From assembly GCF_019468465.1 (NCBI RefSeq), contig NZ_CP080519.1:1627001-1691000 (forward strand): a stretch of 64,000 bases of DNA. Reading direction: 5' to 3'. The notes under the pieces were generated by a model that was not told the origin of the DNA, did not search any database, and saw only the letters and a list, made by a program, of their open reading frames with translations. The stretch's first letter is position 1, and each line of letters begins with the position of its first letter. The translations under genes and the position numbers were made by a program. The DNA comes from Amycolatopsis sp. DSM 110486. GTDB taxonomy: Bacteria; Actinomycetota; Actinomycetes; Mycobacteriales; Pseudonocardiaceae. Positions 8,853 through 18,203 of this stretch are shown piece after piece.

Positions 8853-10006
8853 CGTCTGCTCCGTATCGCTTCGTCGAAGACCTCGTCCAGCACCAGCGCG
8901 CCCGCGCCGTACAGCCCGGCGTCCGGGCCGAAGCGCACCCGATCGATGCGCAGTTCCCTGGTGGCCAGGGGAAGACAGCGTTCGTAGAGCGCACCGCGCA
9001 CGGCGGCCACGAACGCCTCCGAACCCGACAACGCGCCGCCGAGCAGCACTTCGTCGGGGTTGCCGAAGTTCACCACCGTGGCCAGCACCTCGCCGAGCTG
9101 CAGGCCCGCGCGCCGCACGGCCGTGGTCGCGTCGGGGTGCCCGTCCTCCGCCGTCGCCATCACCTGCGCGGTGCTGTTCACGTCGACGCCCTGCTCGCGC
9201 AGCTGCGCCACGAGGGCCGCGCCGCTGGCCACCGTCTCCAGGCAGCCGCGGTTTCCGCAGGTGCACGGCCGATCTCCGGCCGCGGGCACGCGCACGTGGC
9301 TGATGTCGCCCGCGACGCCGGCCCGGCCGCGGTAGAGCCGGCCGGTGACGACGAGGCCCGAGCCGATGCCCGTGCCCGCCTTCACCACGAGCAGCGTGCG
9401 CCCGGGCGCCCCGGCGACGGATTCGCCCAGCGCCTGCAGGTTCGCGTCGTTGTCCACCGCCACGGGCAGGTCGAAGTGCTCGCGCAACGCGTCGCGCACC
9501 GCGAACCCGCGCCAGCCCGGCATGCGCGAGGGCAGCGTGATCGTGCCCGCGCCCACGTCGACCGGTCCGGGGAACGCGACGCCGATGCCCAGCTGCCGAC
9601 CCGGGCACCGCGCCTCGGCCGCGACTTCCCGCACGGTGCCGGCGAACGCCGCGACAACCTGCGCCGGCTCGCGGTTGATGTCCAGCGGCCGCTCGGCGAC
9701 GTGCAGCAGGTTGCCCGCGATGTCGAGCGCGCCGATGCGCACGTGCCGCGAACCGACGTCGGCGGCCCAGACGTGGCCGAACCCCGCGTTGACGGACAAC
9801 AGTTTCGGCCGCCGGCCACCCGCCGAGCTGCCTTCGCCGGACTCGACGAGCACCCCGGCGGAGATCAGCGCCTGCGTCCGGACGGACACCGTCGACTGCG
9901 GCAGACCGAGCACGCGCGCGAGGTCCATTCGCGAAACGGCGTGCTCGTGGGCGACGAGCCAGAGCAGCCGCAGCAGACCGGCGGGATCCTGGGCCACGGC
10001 CGTCAC
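8849..10006 (-). CDS. ROK-family transcriptional regulator
   Basis: 385 residues from a GTG start. Residues 1-75 are a winged helix (MDLARVLGLPQSTVSVRTQAL). The remainder is a ROK fold with the zinc motif CTCGNRGCLE and the sugar-kinase-like segment GTGIGSGLVV. Regulators of this type (NagC/XylR class) respond to a sugar or sugar phosphate. It is divergent from the ABC importer and coupled to the M81 peptidase, so it probably controls both. An imperfect inverted repeat sits directly upstream. Confidence 0.92.
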   Translation of the reverse strand: MTAVAQDPAGLLRLLWLVAHEHAVSRMDLARVLGLPQSTVSVRTQALISAGVLVESGEGSSAGGRRPKLLSVNAGFGHVWAADVGSRHVRIGALDIAGNLLHVAERPLDINREPAQVVAAFAGTVREVAAEARCPGRQLGIGVAFPGPVDVGAGTITLPSRMPGWRGFAVRDALREHFDLPVAVDNDANLQALGESVAGAPGRTLLVVKAGTGIGSGLVVTGRLYRGRAGVAGDISHVRVPAAGDRPCTCGNRGCLETVASGAALVAQLREQGVDVNSTAQVMATAEDGHPDATTAVRRAGLQLGEVLATVVNFGNPDEVLLGGALSGSEAFVAAVRGALYERCLPLATRELRIDRVRFGPDAGLYGAGALVLDEVFDEAIRSRR

Positions 10007-10010
10007 CTAC

Positions 10011-10030
10011 TTACTTCATGTCTGATGTAA
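10011..10030. promoter_or_regulatory. Imperfect inverted repeat, ROK regulator operator candidate
   Basis: TTACTTCA and TGATGTAA (7 of 8 paired, 4-nt spacer) flank the gap just upstream of the ROK regulator GTG at 10006. Its AT content and its place in the divergent promoter region make it the best operator candidate for this locus. Confidence 0.5.
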
Positions 10031-10153
10031 CTGTCCGGAAACTTGCCCCCGAAATCACCTCTTGGCAATTTCCAACACGCATGCGACATTACACGGCAAC
10101 CAAGAACACGCCCAGTCCCTCGACATCGACTTACACCAAGGATGTTGGAAGTG

Positions 10154-11971
10154 ATGCGGATGGCTCGACACCGGTGGCGCGCCGCGCTCGGGGTCACGCT
10201 CGCCGCCGCGCTGGCGCTCTCCGGCTGCGCGACGAGCCGCGAGCAGCACGGCGGCGGTTCGGGCAAACCGGTGACCGGTGGCAGCGCGCGGATCGCACTG
10301 CCCCCGTCGGCGACCCCGAACTGGATCCTGCCGATCTCGATCCCCGGCTACGGCGCGAGCTACAACGGCGCCATCCGGGCCGAGCTGTACCTGCCGCTGT
10401 ACAACTACGACGGCACCTCGGGCTCGGTCGCGCTCGACGACCCCTCGAGCGCCGCGAACCCGCCGAGCTACTCGGCCGACGGCTTGACCGTGACGATCAC
10501 GCTCAAGCCACTCACGTGGTCGACCGGCGATCCGCTGACCAGCCGTGACGTCGAGTTCTGGCTCAACCTGCTGCGCGCGGGCAAGGACAACTGGGGCAAG
10601 TACTCCGAAGGCCTGATGCCCGACAACATCAAGGCCTTCCACGCGCAAGACGACCACACGTTCACGCTCACCCTGGACAAGCCGTACAACGCCGACTGGT
10701 TCACCGCCAACCAGCTCAGCCTGGCGGTGCCGATGCCGCAGAAGGCGTGGGACCGCACGAGCGCGGGCGGCCCGGTCGGCGACTTCGACCGCGACCCCGC
10801 GGGCGCGAAGAAGGTGTTCGACTTCCTGGTGGCGCAGGCGAAGCAGCTCGGCACGTACGCGACGAATCCACTGTGGAAGGTCGTGAACGGGCCGTTCACG
10901 CTCGCCGGGTTCACCGCGTCGGGCCAGGTGACGCTGACCAAGAACCCGAAGTACACCGGCCCGGACCCGGCGAAGCTCGACACCGTGCAGTTCCTGACCT
11001 TCACCAGCTCCTCGGCGGAGTACAACGTGCTGCGCGCCGGCGGCGTCGACTACGGCTACGTGCCCACGTCGAACCTCGGCCAGCGCCCGAAACTGGAGGC
11101 GCAGGGCTACCGGATCGAACCGTGGAACGGCTGGTCGATCACGTACTCGCCCTTCAACTTCAACAACCCCCAGCTGGGCGCCGCGTTCAAGCAGCTTTAC
11201 GTGCGCCAGGCCCTGCAGCACGCCGTGGACCAGGACAGCATCACCTCGGTGATCTGGCGCGGCACGGCCCGCGTGGACTACGGCCCCGTGCCGCAGGACA
11301 ACGACGTGAAGTACCTGTCGGCGCGGCAGAAGACCAACCCGTACCCGTTCGACCTCGTCGCCGCCCGGAAACTGCTGACCGGTCACGGCTGGAAACCCGG
11401 CTCCGACGGCGTCCTCGAGTGCGCGTCGCCCGGCAACGGACCCGCGCAGTGCGGCGAGGGTGTCAACGCCGACACGAGGTTGTCGCTCACGATGCTGACC
11501 GAGTCGGGCTCCGACGAGACCGACGGGACGATGCAGGAGCTGCGCTCGGAGCTGTCGAAGATCGGCGTGGAGATGAAGATCAATGCGCAGCCACTGAACA
11601 CCGTGCTGGCCAACGGAACCGCGTGCAAGCCGGAAGAACCGTCGTGCTCGTGGCAGCTGTCGTACTTCGGCACGCAGGGCAGCTGGTACTTCCCCGCCAA
11701 CCCCAGCGGCGAGGACCTGTTCGCCACCGACGCCGGCACGAACTTCGGCAGCTACGCCGACAAGCACGCCGACGACCTGATCACCGCGACCAACCTGGCC
11801 ACGGGCGATCAGCCGATGCTCGACTACAGCGCCTACCTGGCCGAGCAACTGCCCGTGCTCTGGCTGCCCAACCCGCCATACCAGGTGTCGGCGATCGACA
11901 CCGCGCTGCGCGGGGTGACCCAGGATCCGCTGGCCGGGATTCAGCCGCAGCGCTGGTACTGGACGAGGTGA
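10154..11971 (+). CDS. Family-5 ABC transporter substrate-binding lipoprotein
   Basis: 605 residues from the ATG at 10154; the ATG at 10160, 8 bp after a GGAAG site, is equally possible. The signal peptide ends in lipobox LALSGC. The body is an SBP_bac_5 (oligopeptide/nickel/oligosaccharide) fold. It shows the usual long solute-binding lobes and an internal four-Cys pattern (ECASPGNGPAQC; CKPEEPSC) that could form extracellular disulphides. It starts a five-gene operon. Family-5 proteins bind peptides or oligosaccharides; the downstream ROK kinase leaves both open. Confidence 0.9.
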   Translation: MRMARHRWRAALGVTLAAALALSGCATSREQHGGGSGKPVTGGSARIALPPSATPNWILPISIPGYGASYNGAIRAELYLPLYNYDGTSGSVALDDPSSAANPPSYSADGLTVTITLKPLTWSTGDPLTSRDVEFWLNLLRAGKDNWGKYSEGLMPDNIKAFHAQDDHTFTLTLDKPYNADWFTANQLSLAVPMPQKAWDRTSAGGPVGDFDRDPAGAKKVFDFLVAQAKQLGTYATNPLWKVVNGPFTLAGFTASGQVTLTKNPKYTGPDPAKLDTVQFLTFTSSSAEYNVLRAGGVDYGYVPTSNLGQRPKLEAQGYRIEPWNGWSITYSPFNFNNPQLGAAFKQLYVRQALQHAVDQDSITSVIWRGTARVDYGPVPQDNDVKYLSARQKTNPYPFDLVAARKLLTGHGWKPGSDGVLECASPGNGPAQCGEGVNADTRLSLTMLTESGSDETDGTMQELRSELSKIGVEMKINAQPLNTVLANGTACKPEEPSCSWQLSYFGTQGSWYFPANPSGEDLFATDAGTNFGSYADKHADDLITATNLATGDQPMLDYSAYLAEQLPVLWLPNPPYQVSAIDTALRGVTQDPLAGIQPQRWYWTR

Positions 11972-11975
11972 GGAC

Positions 11976-12935
11976 ATGACCCGCTACCTCCTCAAGCGGC
12001 TCGTGCTGGCCGTGGTCGTGGTGCTGCTGGTCACCGTGGTCACGTTCGTGCTGCTGCACCTGCTGCCCGGTGGTCCGGCGCGCGGCGTGCTCGGTGTGAA
12101 GGCCACGCAGGAGCAGATCGACGCGTTCAACAAGGCCCAGGGCTTCGACCAGCCGCTGCCCGTGCAGTACTGGGAGTACCTGGTGCGCTTGCTGCACGGC
12201 GACCTCGGCGACTCGTACACGCAGAACTCCCCCGTCTCGACGCTGCTGGAAGAGCGCGTGCCGAAGACGCTGCTGCTCACCGCGATCTCGACGCTGCTCG
12301 CGATCGTGGTGGCGCTGCCGGTGGGTGTGTGGCAGGCGGTGCGGCGCGGCAAGGCCGCGGACCACGTGACCACCGGCGTGACGTTCCTGCTCTACGCGAC
12401 GCCGGTGTTCTTCCTGTCGCTGGTGCTGATCATCGTGTTCGCGCAGGTGCTGCCGTTGTTCCCGGCGCAGGCCGCGCAGGGCGACACGATCGGTGAGCTG
12501 CTGTCGCAACCCGGCTCGCTGGTGCTGCCGGTGGTGGCGGGTATGGGGGCGGCGCTGGCCGCGTTCAGCCGGTACATGCGGGCGTCCACTCTGGACAACC
12601 TCGCCGAGGATTACGTGCGCACCGCCCGTGCGAAGGGCACGCCGGAACGCACGATCATCTGGCGGCACGTGTGGCCGAACTCGCTGACGTCGGTCGTGTC
12701 GATGCTCGGCTACTACGTGCCGGTGGTGTTCAGCGGTTCGCTGGTGGTGGAGTCGATGTTCAACTACCCCGGCGTCGGCCTGCTGTTCTGGACGGCCGCG
12801 CGCAACGCCGACTTCCCCGTGCTGCTCGGGGTGGTGCTGGTGATCGCCGTGGCGACCGTGATCGGCTCGTTGCTCGCGGACGTCGTGCAGCTCGTGATCG
12901 ATCCGCGCGTGCGGGTGAAGGGAGTGCGGTCGTGA
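11976..12935 (+). CDS. ABC transporter permease, DppB type
   Basis: 319 residues, starting 4 bp after the binding-protein stop. Typical N-terminus (RYLLKRLVLAVVVVLLVTVV), about six membrane helices, and the permease signature EDYVRTARAKGTPERTIIWR. It pairs with the next gene to form the transmembrane channel. Confidence 0.93.
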   Translation: MTRYLLKRLVLAVVVVLLVTVVTFVLLHLLPGGPARGVLGVKATQEQIDAFNKAQGFDQPLPVQYWEYLVRLLHGDLGDSYTQNSPVSTLLEERVPKTLLLTAISTLLAIVVALPVGVWQAVRRGKAADHVTTGVTFLLYATPVFFLSLVLIIVFAQVLPLFPAQAAQGDTIGELLSQPGSLVLPVVAGMGAALAAFSRYMRASTLDNLAEDYVRTARAKGTPERTIIWRHVWPNSLTSVVSMLGYYVPVVFSGSLVVESMFNYPGVGLLFWTAARNADFPVLLGVVLVIAVATVIGSLLADVVQLVIDPRVRVKGVRS

Positions 12936-13762
12936 CCGTCCTTTCGCGAGTGTTCGCGCGGCGTACGGCGCTCGTCGGCGCGATCCTGCTGCTGGTGGTG
13001 ATCCTGTTCTGCTTCTTCGGCCCGCTGCTCTACGGCACCGACCAGTCGCACACCGATCTCGCGGCCGCCCGGCTCGGGCCCGGCAGCGGCCATCCGCTGG
13101 GCACCGACGACCTCGGCTACGACGTGCTCGGCCGGCTGATGGTGGCCGGGCGGACGTCGCTGATCATCGGTGTGCTGGCCGGGCTCATCGCCACCGCGAT
13201 CGGCGCGGTGTGGGGCGCGCTCGCCGCCTACACCGGTGGCTGGCTCGACACGGTGCTCATGCGCGTGGTCGACACGGGCGTCGCGATTCCCGCGCTGTTC
13301 CTGCTGCTGGTGGCGGCCACGCTGGTCACCCCGAGCGTCGGGGTCTTGGCGCTGATCATCGGCTGCGTGTCGTGGCTGGTGCCGGCGCGGCTGATGCGCG
13401 CGGAGACGGTGAGCCTGCGCGAACGCGACTACATCCGCGCGATCACGGTGCTCGGCGCGAGCCGCACGCGCGTGGTGTTCCGGCACGTGATCCCCAACGC
13501 CATCGGCACGGTGATGGTGAACGCGACGTTCCAGATCGCCGACGCCATCCTGCTCGTGGCGTACGTGAGCTTCCTCGGCCTCGGCGTGCCCGCGCCGGAC
13601 ACCGACTGGGGCGCGATGCTGTCGAAGGGCATCACCTACACGTTCGACGGCGCGTGGTGGCTGATCCTGCCGCCGGGCATCGCGATCGTGCTCGTGGTGT
13701 GCGCGATCAACTTCCTGGGCGACGGACTGCGCGACGCGTTCGCGGTGAAGGGACGGCGATGA
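12932..13762 (+). CDS. ABC transporter permease, DppC type
   Basis: 276 residues from the GTG at 12932, chosen for its 4-bp overlap with the upstream stop; the open frame upstream of it reads as non-membrane Arg-rich sequence. It shows the DppC hallmark HPLGTDDLGYDVLGRL after the first membrane helix and the EAA-type loop RERDYIRAITVLGASRTRV. It is the second channel subunit. Confidence 0.93.
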   Translation: MTVLSRVFARRTALVGAILLLVVILFCFFGPLLYGTDQSHTDLAAARLGPGSGHPLGTDDLGYDVLGRLMVAGRTSLIIGVLAGLIATAIGAVWGALAAYTGGWLDTVLMRVVDTGVAIPALFLLLVAATLVTPSVGVLALIIGCVSWLVPARLMRAETVSLRERDYIRAITVLGASRTRVVFRHVIPNAIGTVMVNATFQIADAILLVAYVSFLGLGVPAPDTDWGAMLSKGITYTFDGAWWLILPPGIAIVLVVCAINFLGDGLRDAFAVKGRR

Positions 13763-15384
13763 GCGAGCCGGTGCTCGACATCCGTGGCCTGCGGGTGTCC
13801 TACGGGGACGGTGATCCGGCCGTCAACGGGCTGTCGCTGACGGTCGAGCCGGGTGAGATCGTGGCGGTGGTCGGCGAATCGGGCTCGGGCAAGAGCACGG
13901 CCGCGCTCGCGGTGCTGGGACTGCTGCCCGAGTCAGCCTCGGTGTCCGGGGCGATCGAGCTGGACGGGCAGAACGTGCTGGAGCTGCGGGGCGAGGAGCT
14001 GCGTAAGCTGCGCGGGCAGGGCGCGGGCATGGTGTTCCAGGAGCCGATGACGGCGCTGAACCCCTTGCTGCGTATCGGTTTTCAGCTCGCGGAGGCGATC
14101 CGCAACCACGATCCCCGGAAGCGGCGGCACAAGCACTACTACCCGCGGTGTCTGGAGCTGCTGGAACGCGTTGGGGTACCAGAGCCTGAGGCGCGGCTGA
14201 AGCAGTACCCACACGAGCTCTCCGGTGGGTTGCGCCAGCGCGTGATGATCGCGATCGCGCTGGCCGCACGGCCGAAGCTGATCATCGCGGACGAGCCGAC
14301 CACCGCGTTGGACGTCACCGTTCAGCAGCAGATCCTGGACTTGCTCAGGGACATCCGTTCGACGGAAGGTACGGCGACGCTGCTGATCACGCACAACATG
14401 GGCGTGGTGGCGGACGTCGCCGACCGCGTGCTCGTGCTGCGGTCCGGACGGCTGGTGGAAGAGGCTCCGACGGCTGAGCTGTTCTCCTCTCCGCGGGCCG
14501 CGTACACGCGTGAGCTGCTGGCCGCCGTGCCACGGTTGGGTGCGGGCGAGCACGCCGACGCGGTGGCGGCGCCGGGCAAGCCGGTACTGGCGTTGACGGA
14601 CATCGTGGTGGAGTACGGCGGGAAGCGGGCCGTGGACTCGGTGTCGCTGAGCGTCGGGCCGGGCGAGATCGTGGGGCTGGTCGGGGAATCGGGTTCGGGC
14701 AAGACGACGCTGGGCAACTGCGCGCTGGGCCTGGTCACGCCGAAGTCGGGCCGGGTGGAGGTGCTCGGCGGGCCGCTGCCACGCGGTACCGGACGCTCGG
14801 CGCGGGCGGTGCGGCGACAGATCGGGGCGGTGTTCCAGGATCCGGCGTCTTCGCTGGACCCGCGGATGACGGTGGCCCAGACCGTGGCCGAGCCGCTGAT
14901 CATGCACACCTCGGCCGGGGGGTCCGAGCGGCGACGGCGCGTGCGCGAGCTGCTCGACGCCGTGGAGCTGCCGGAGTCGCTGATGGAGCGCTACGGCCAC
15001 GAGCTGTCCGGCGGGCAGCGGCAGCGCGTGAGCCTCGCGCGGGCGCTCGTGCTGGGGCCGAAGCTGCTGATCGCGGACGAGCCGACGAGCGCGCTCGACG
15101 TGTCCGTGCAGGCCGTGGTGCTGGACGTGTTCAAGCGGCTGCACGAGGAGTTCGGGTTCGGCTGCCTGTTCGTGAGCCACGACCTCGCCGTGGTCGACAG
15201 CCTGTGCGACCGCGTCGCCGTGCTGCGCGGGGGCGAGCTCGTGGAGCAAGGGCCGGCCGCGCGGGTGCTGCGGGAGCCGTCGCACGCGTACACGCAGGCG
15301 TTGCTGCTGTCCTCGCCCGTGCCGGACCCCGCGGTACAGCGCGGCCGTCGGGACGCGCTGGCGGACGTGGATCCCGCGGCGTGA
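13759..15384 (+). CDS. Tandem ABC ATPase (DppD-DppF fusion)
   Basis: 541 residues with two complete ABC domains. Domain 1 has Walker [10 protein letters not shown] (~37), signature LSGGLRQR and Walker B LIIADEP. Domain 2 has Walker [10 protein letters not shown] (~312), signature LSGGQRQR and Walker B LLIADEP. The single-chain fusion replaces the two ATPase genes of E. coli Dpp/Opp systems, a frequent actinobacterial arrangement. The ATG at 13759 overlaps the upstream stop by 4 bp. It powers uptake through the DppB/DppC-type channel. Confidence 0.94.
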   Translation: MSEPVLDIRGLRVSYGDGDPAVNGLSLTVEPGEIVAVVGESGSGKSTAALAVLGLLPESASVSGAIELDGQNVLELRGEELRKLRGQGAGMVFQEPMTALNPLLRIGFQLAEAIRNHDPRKRRHKHYYPRCLELLERVGVPEPEARLKQYPHELSGGLRQRVMIAIALAARPKLIIADEPTTALDVTVQQQILDLLRDIRSTEGTATLLITHNMGVVADVADRVLVLRSGRLVEEAPTAELFSSPRAAYTRELLAAVPRLGAGEHADAVAAPGKPVLALTDIVVEYGGKRAVDSVSLSVGPGEIVGLVGESGSGKTTLGNCALGLVTPKSGRVEVLGGPLPRGTGRSARAVRRQIGAVFQDPASSLDPRMTVAQTVAEPLIMHTSAGGSERRRRVRELLDAVELPESLMERYGHELSGGQRQRVSLARALVLGPKLLIADEPTSALDVSVQAVVLDVFKRLHEEFGFGCLFVSHDLAVVDSLCDRVAVLRGGELVEQGPAARVLREPSHAYTQALLLSSPVPDPAVQRGRRDALADVDPAA

Positions 15385-16277
15385 GCGAAGTGTGGGCCGG
15401 GGTCGACATCGGCGGGTCGAAAACGCTCGTGGTCGTGTGCGATGCCGACGGCCGGGAGGTGGCGTCGGCATCGGCGGACTCGGGTGCGCACCTGGGCGGC
15501 GCGGCGATCCTGGACGGGGCGGCCGCGTTGGTGTTGTCGCTGGCGCCCGGCGAGCCGGCGGGGGTCGGCGTCGGCGCGGCCGGCGTAGTGGAGCCGGAGA
15601 CCGGGACGATCGTGGTCACCGGCGATTCGTTCACGGGCTGGGCAGGCACGGCCGTCAACGCGGGGCTGTCCGCCCGGCTGGGTGGCGTGCCGGTGGTGAC
15701 GGAGAACGACGTGAACGCGTTCCTGCTGGGCGAACTGTCCACAACGGACCGGCACGTGCTCGGCGTCGCGCTGGGCACGGGTGTCGGCGGCGCGCTGTAC
15801 GTGGACGGCACCCTGCTGCACGGCGGCGGCACGGGCGCCGGCGAGATCGGCCACGTCGGCACCTACGGCCCGGCGCCGTGCACCTGCGGGCAGACCGGCC
15901 ACCTGGAGGCCTACGCGTCCGGCCGGTCCCTGGCCCGCCGCTACACGGAGGCGACGGGGGTTTCCCTGCGGGCCGAGGCCGTCGCGGCCGCCGCCCTGGA
16001 CGGTGACGAGGCCGCGTTGGCGGTGTTCAGCGACGCCGGGCGTTTCCTCGGCGAGGCGATCACGCACGCGTGCGGCCTGCTCGGCATCGCGACGGCCGTG
16101 GTCGGCGGCTCCGTGACGAACTCGTGGGCGCTGCTGGAGAAGCCGATGCAGGAGGCGCTGACCGAGCACCCCCTGCTGTCGGGCTCTCCGGTGGACGTAC
16201 GGCTGGCCCGGGGCGGCGCCAAGGCGGTCGCGCTGGGTGCGGTCGCCCTCGCGCGATCGACGTTCAGCCGAGGGTGA
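15381..16277 (+). CDS. ROK-family sugar kinase (N-acetylhexosamine/glucokinase-like)
   Basis: 298 residues from a GTG overlapping the ATPase stop by 4 bp. It has the N-terminal phosphate motif GVDIGGSKTLVVV, the ROK region TGVGGALYVDG, and catalytic-loop Asp in VTENDVNAF. The zinc motif reads CTCGQTGHLE: the third Cys of the usual CxCGxxGC is His, which may still bind zinc. Being the last gene of a family-5 importer operon indicates that the imported material contains, or releases, a sugar that is phosphorylated on entry. It overlaps the convergent gene by 14 bp. Confidence 0.88.
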   Translation: MSEVWAGVDIGGSKTLVVVCDADGREVASASADSGAHLGGAAILDGAAALVLSLAPGEPAGVGVGAAGVVEPETGTIVVTGDSFTGWAGTAVNAGLSARLGGVPVVTENDVNAFLLGELSTTDRHVLGVALGTGVGGALYVDGTLLHGGGTGAGEIGHVGTYGPAPCTCGQTGHLEAYASGRSLARRYTEATGVSLRAEAVAAAALDGDEAALAVFSDAGRFLGEAITHACGLLGIATAVVGGSVTNSWALLEKPMQEALTEHPLLSGSPVDVRLARGGAKAVALGAVALARSTFSRG

Positions 16278-17016
16278 CCTCAGCGCCTGGCTTGAGCAGG
16301 TGCAGCCGGGTCTTGCCGTTGGCGGCAAAGGCTTCCGCCAGCGTGTCCGGTCCCTGCGTGAAGTGTCCCCAGCCCTCGAAATGCAGCGGCACCACGTCGT
16401 CGGCGCCCAGGATCTCCGCGGCTTCGGCGGCGGCCGTGGACTCCAGGGTCAGGTAGGCGTCGATGAGCGGCGTGCGCGCGGCACCGGCGAAGAGGACAGC
16501 GATGGGCACGGGCCCGAAGCGGCCGGCGATTTCGCGGACACGGTCGAGCGAGGCGTTGTCACCACTGACGTAGACGGACGGCAGGCCGTCTTTCGACAGC
16601 AGGAAACCCGTGACCTCACCGACCTTGGCCTCGGCGCCTTCCGGCCCGTGTAAAGCGGGCAGTCCGGTCACGCGCACTCCCCCGACGTCCGCGTGCGTCC
16701 AGTTCGGCAGCGCCCGCGCCGTGCCGCCGAGCCGCTCGGCGCCCGACGTCGTCGTGAGGGTGAGCGGCGCCGTCGCGAGGTACTCGCGCCCGCCGCGGTC
16801 GAGGTTGTCCGCGTGCTGGTCGTGCGACAGCAGCACGGCGTCCACGGCGCCGACCTCGGCGGGGCTCGCCACCGGCTCGGTCGTCTTCACGAGCACACGG
16901 TTGCCGATCGGATACTCCCCCGGCTGGTCGAACGTCGGGTCGGTCAGGAACCGCACCCCGCCGTAGGTGATCAACGACGTCGGTCCGCCCAGGTGGCGCA
17001 GCGAGAAAGTGGTCAT
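16264..17016 (-). CDS. UlaG-like metallo-beta-lactamase-fold hydrolase
   Basis: 250 residues. N-terminus MTTFSLRHLGGPTSLITYGG is typical of the UlaG-like branch of the MBL fold. The metal motif reads SHDQHADNLD (branch variant of HxHxDH), with further ligands in ALHGPEG, VSGDNASLD and PLHFEGWGHF. Homologues are annotated only as MBL-fold hydrolases and I cannot assign a substrate. It is divergent from the GlxA-like regulator 86 bp away, which may control it. Confidence 0.88.
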   Translation of the reverse strand: MTTFSLRHLGGPTSLITYGGVRFLTDPTFDQPGEYPIGNRVLVKTTEPVASPAEVGAVDAVLLSHDQHADNLDRGGREYLATAPLTLTTTSGAERLGGTARALPNWTHADVGGVRVTGLPALHGPEGAEAKVGEVTGFLLSKDGLPSVYVSGDNASLDRVREIAGRFGPVPIAVLFAGAARTPLIDAYLTLESTAAAEAAEILGADDVVPLHFEGWGHFTQGPDTLAEAFAANGKTRLHLLKPGAEVTLG

Positions 17017-17101
17017 GCCGCCATCCTGCCCCGGTGCGCCGGCGAGGGGTGAGTGGCAGTCAAGTCGTTCATCGATGAGATCCTGCCAGTACTGTGGAGC
17101 C

Positions 17102-18088
17102 GTGCAGAAGATCGCGCTGGTGCTGTTCGACGGGGCCCGGCTGTTCGACACGGCGGTGGTCGACGAGGTGTGGGGCGCGCGCAGCGGGCCCGGGGCGGAA
17201 CTGCGCCGGTGCGCGGCCACGAAGGAGCCGGTGGAGCTGGCGGGCGGGGCCGTGCTGAAGCCCGAACGGACGTTCGCCTGGTTGCGCACGGCGGACGTCG
17301 TCGTGGTGCCGGGCCTGGCGAACGTCGATGCCGAGCCCTCGCCGGAGCTGCTGGCCGCGTTGCGCGCCGCGCATCGGGCCGGGGCGCAGGTGGCGGGGTT
17401 GTGCCTGGGCGCGTTCGTGTTGGGTGCGGCGGGGTTGCTGGACGGCCGGCCGGCCGCCACGCACTGGCGCTTCACGACCGAGCTCGCGCGGCGGCATCCG
17501 TCCGCGCGGGTCGACCCCGGCGTGCTGTACGCGGGCGGCGACGGCGTGTGGACGTCGGCGGGCGTCGCGGCCGGCATCGACCTCTGCCTGCACCTCGTGC
17601 GGATCACGCAGGGCGCGGACGTCGCGGCGGGGATCGCGCGGGCCATGGTCACGGCGCCGTTCCGCTCGGGCGGGCAGGCGCAGTTCATCACGGTTCCCAC
17701 GCCGCCTCGCGACGAGGAACCGCTGGCCGCCGTGCGGGAACGCGCGTTGCGGGAACTGCGGCGGCCGTTGACGGTCGCGGAGCTGGCGGGCTGGGCGTCG
17801 ATGTCCGAGCGCACGTTCGCGCGCCGGTTCGTGGCCGAGACGGGCACCACGCCCGTGCGCTGGCTGCTGGACCAGCGCATCGCCCGGGCGCAGCAGCTGC
17901 TGGAAAGCTCCGACCTGCCCGTCGCCGAGATCGCGGGCTGTTGCGGGTTCGGCTCACCGGTGTCGTTCCGGCAGCACTTCACCCGCCACGTCGGCGTCGC
18001 GCCCAGCCGCTACCGCACGGATTTCCGGCCCTCGACCACGACGTCGGACCGGTCCGCCCTCGCTTCCGCCGGAAACCGGACGACGTAA
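17102..18088 (+). CDS. GlxA-type transcriptional regulator (DJ-1/PfpI domain + AraC HTH)
   Basis: 328 residues from the GTG at 17102, where the protein begins VQKIALVLFDGARLFD. Residues 1-170 are a DJ-1/PfpI amidotransferase-like sensor with the nucleophile-elbow-like AGLCLGAFVLGAAGLL. Residues about 220-310 are a double AraC helix-turn-helix (SERTFARRFVAETGTTPVRW). This class often controls nearby detoxification or nitrogen genes. The divergent MBL hydrolase is the likely target. Confidence 0.9.
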   Translation: MQKIALVLFDGARLFDTAVVDEVWGARSGPGAELRRCAATKEPVELAGGAVLKPERTFAWLRTADVVVVPGLANVDAEPSPELLAALRAAHRAGAQVAGLCLGAFVLGAAGLLDGRPAATHWRFTTELARRHPSARVDPGVLYAGGDGVWTSAGVAAGIDLCLHLVRITQGADVAAGIARAMVTAPFRSGGQAQFITVPTPPRDEEPLAAVRERALRELRRPLTVAELAGWASMSERTFARRFVAETGTTPVRWLLDQRIARAQQLLESSDLPVAEIAGCCGFGSPVSFRQHFTRHVGVAPSRYRTDFRPSTTTSDRSALASAGNRTT

Positions 18089-18203
18089 GTCTTCCCCGGC
18101 GCACCCAGGCGGCCGGTGCGCAGCCGCGAGTGCAGCTCTGAGTTTGGTCCTTCGCCTGGCCACGACCCGACCCTGGGGCAGCCCTCCGAGACCGGTCCCG
18201 GCG

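Noticed and set aside
10055..11977. 640-codon reverse open frame opposite the family-5 binding protein
   Set aside because: A GC-driven shadow: it has no recognisable domain and the forward frame has a signal peptide, lipobox and operon context.
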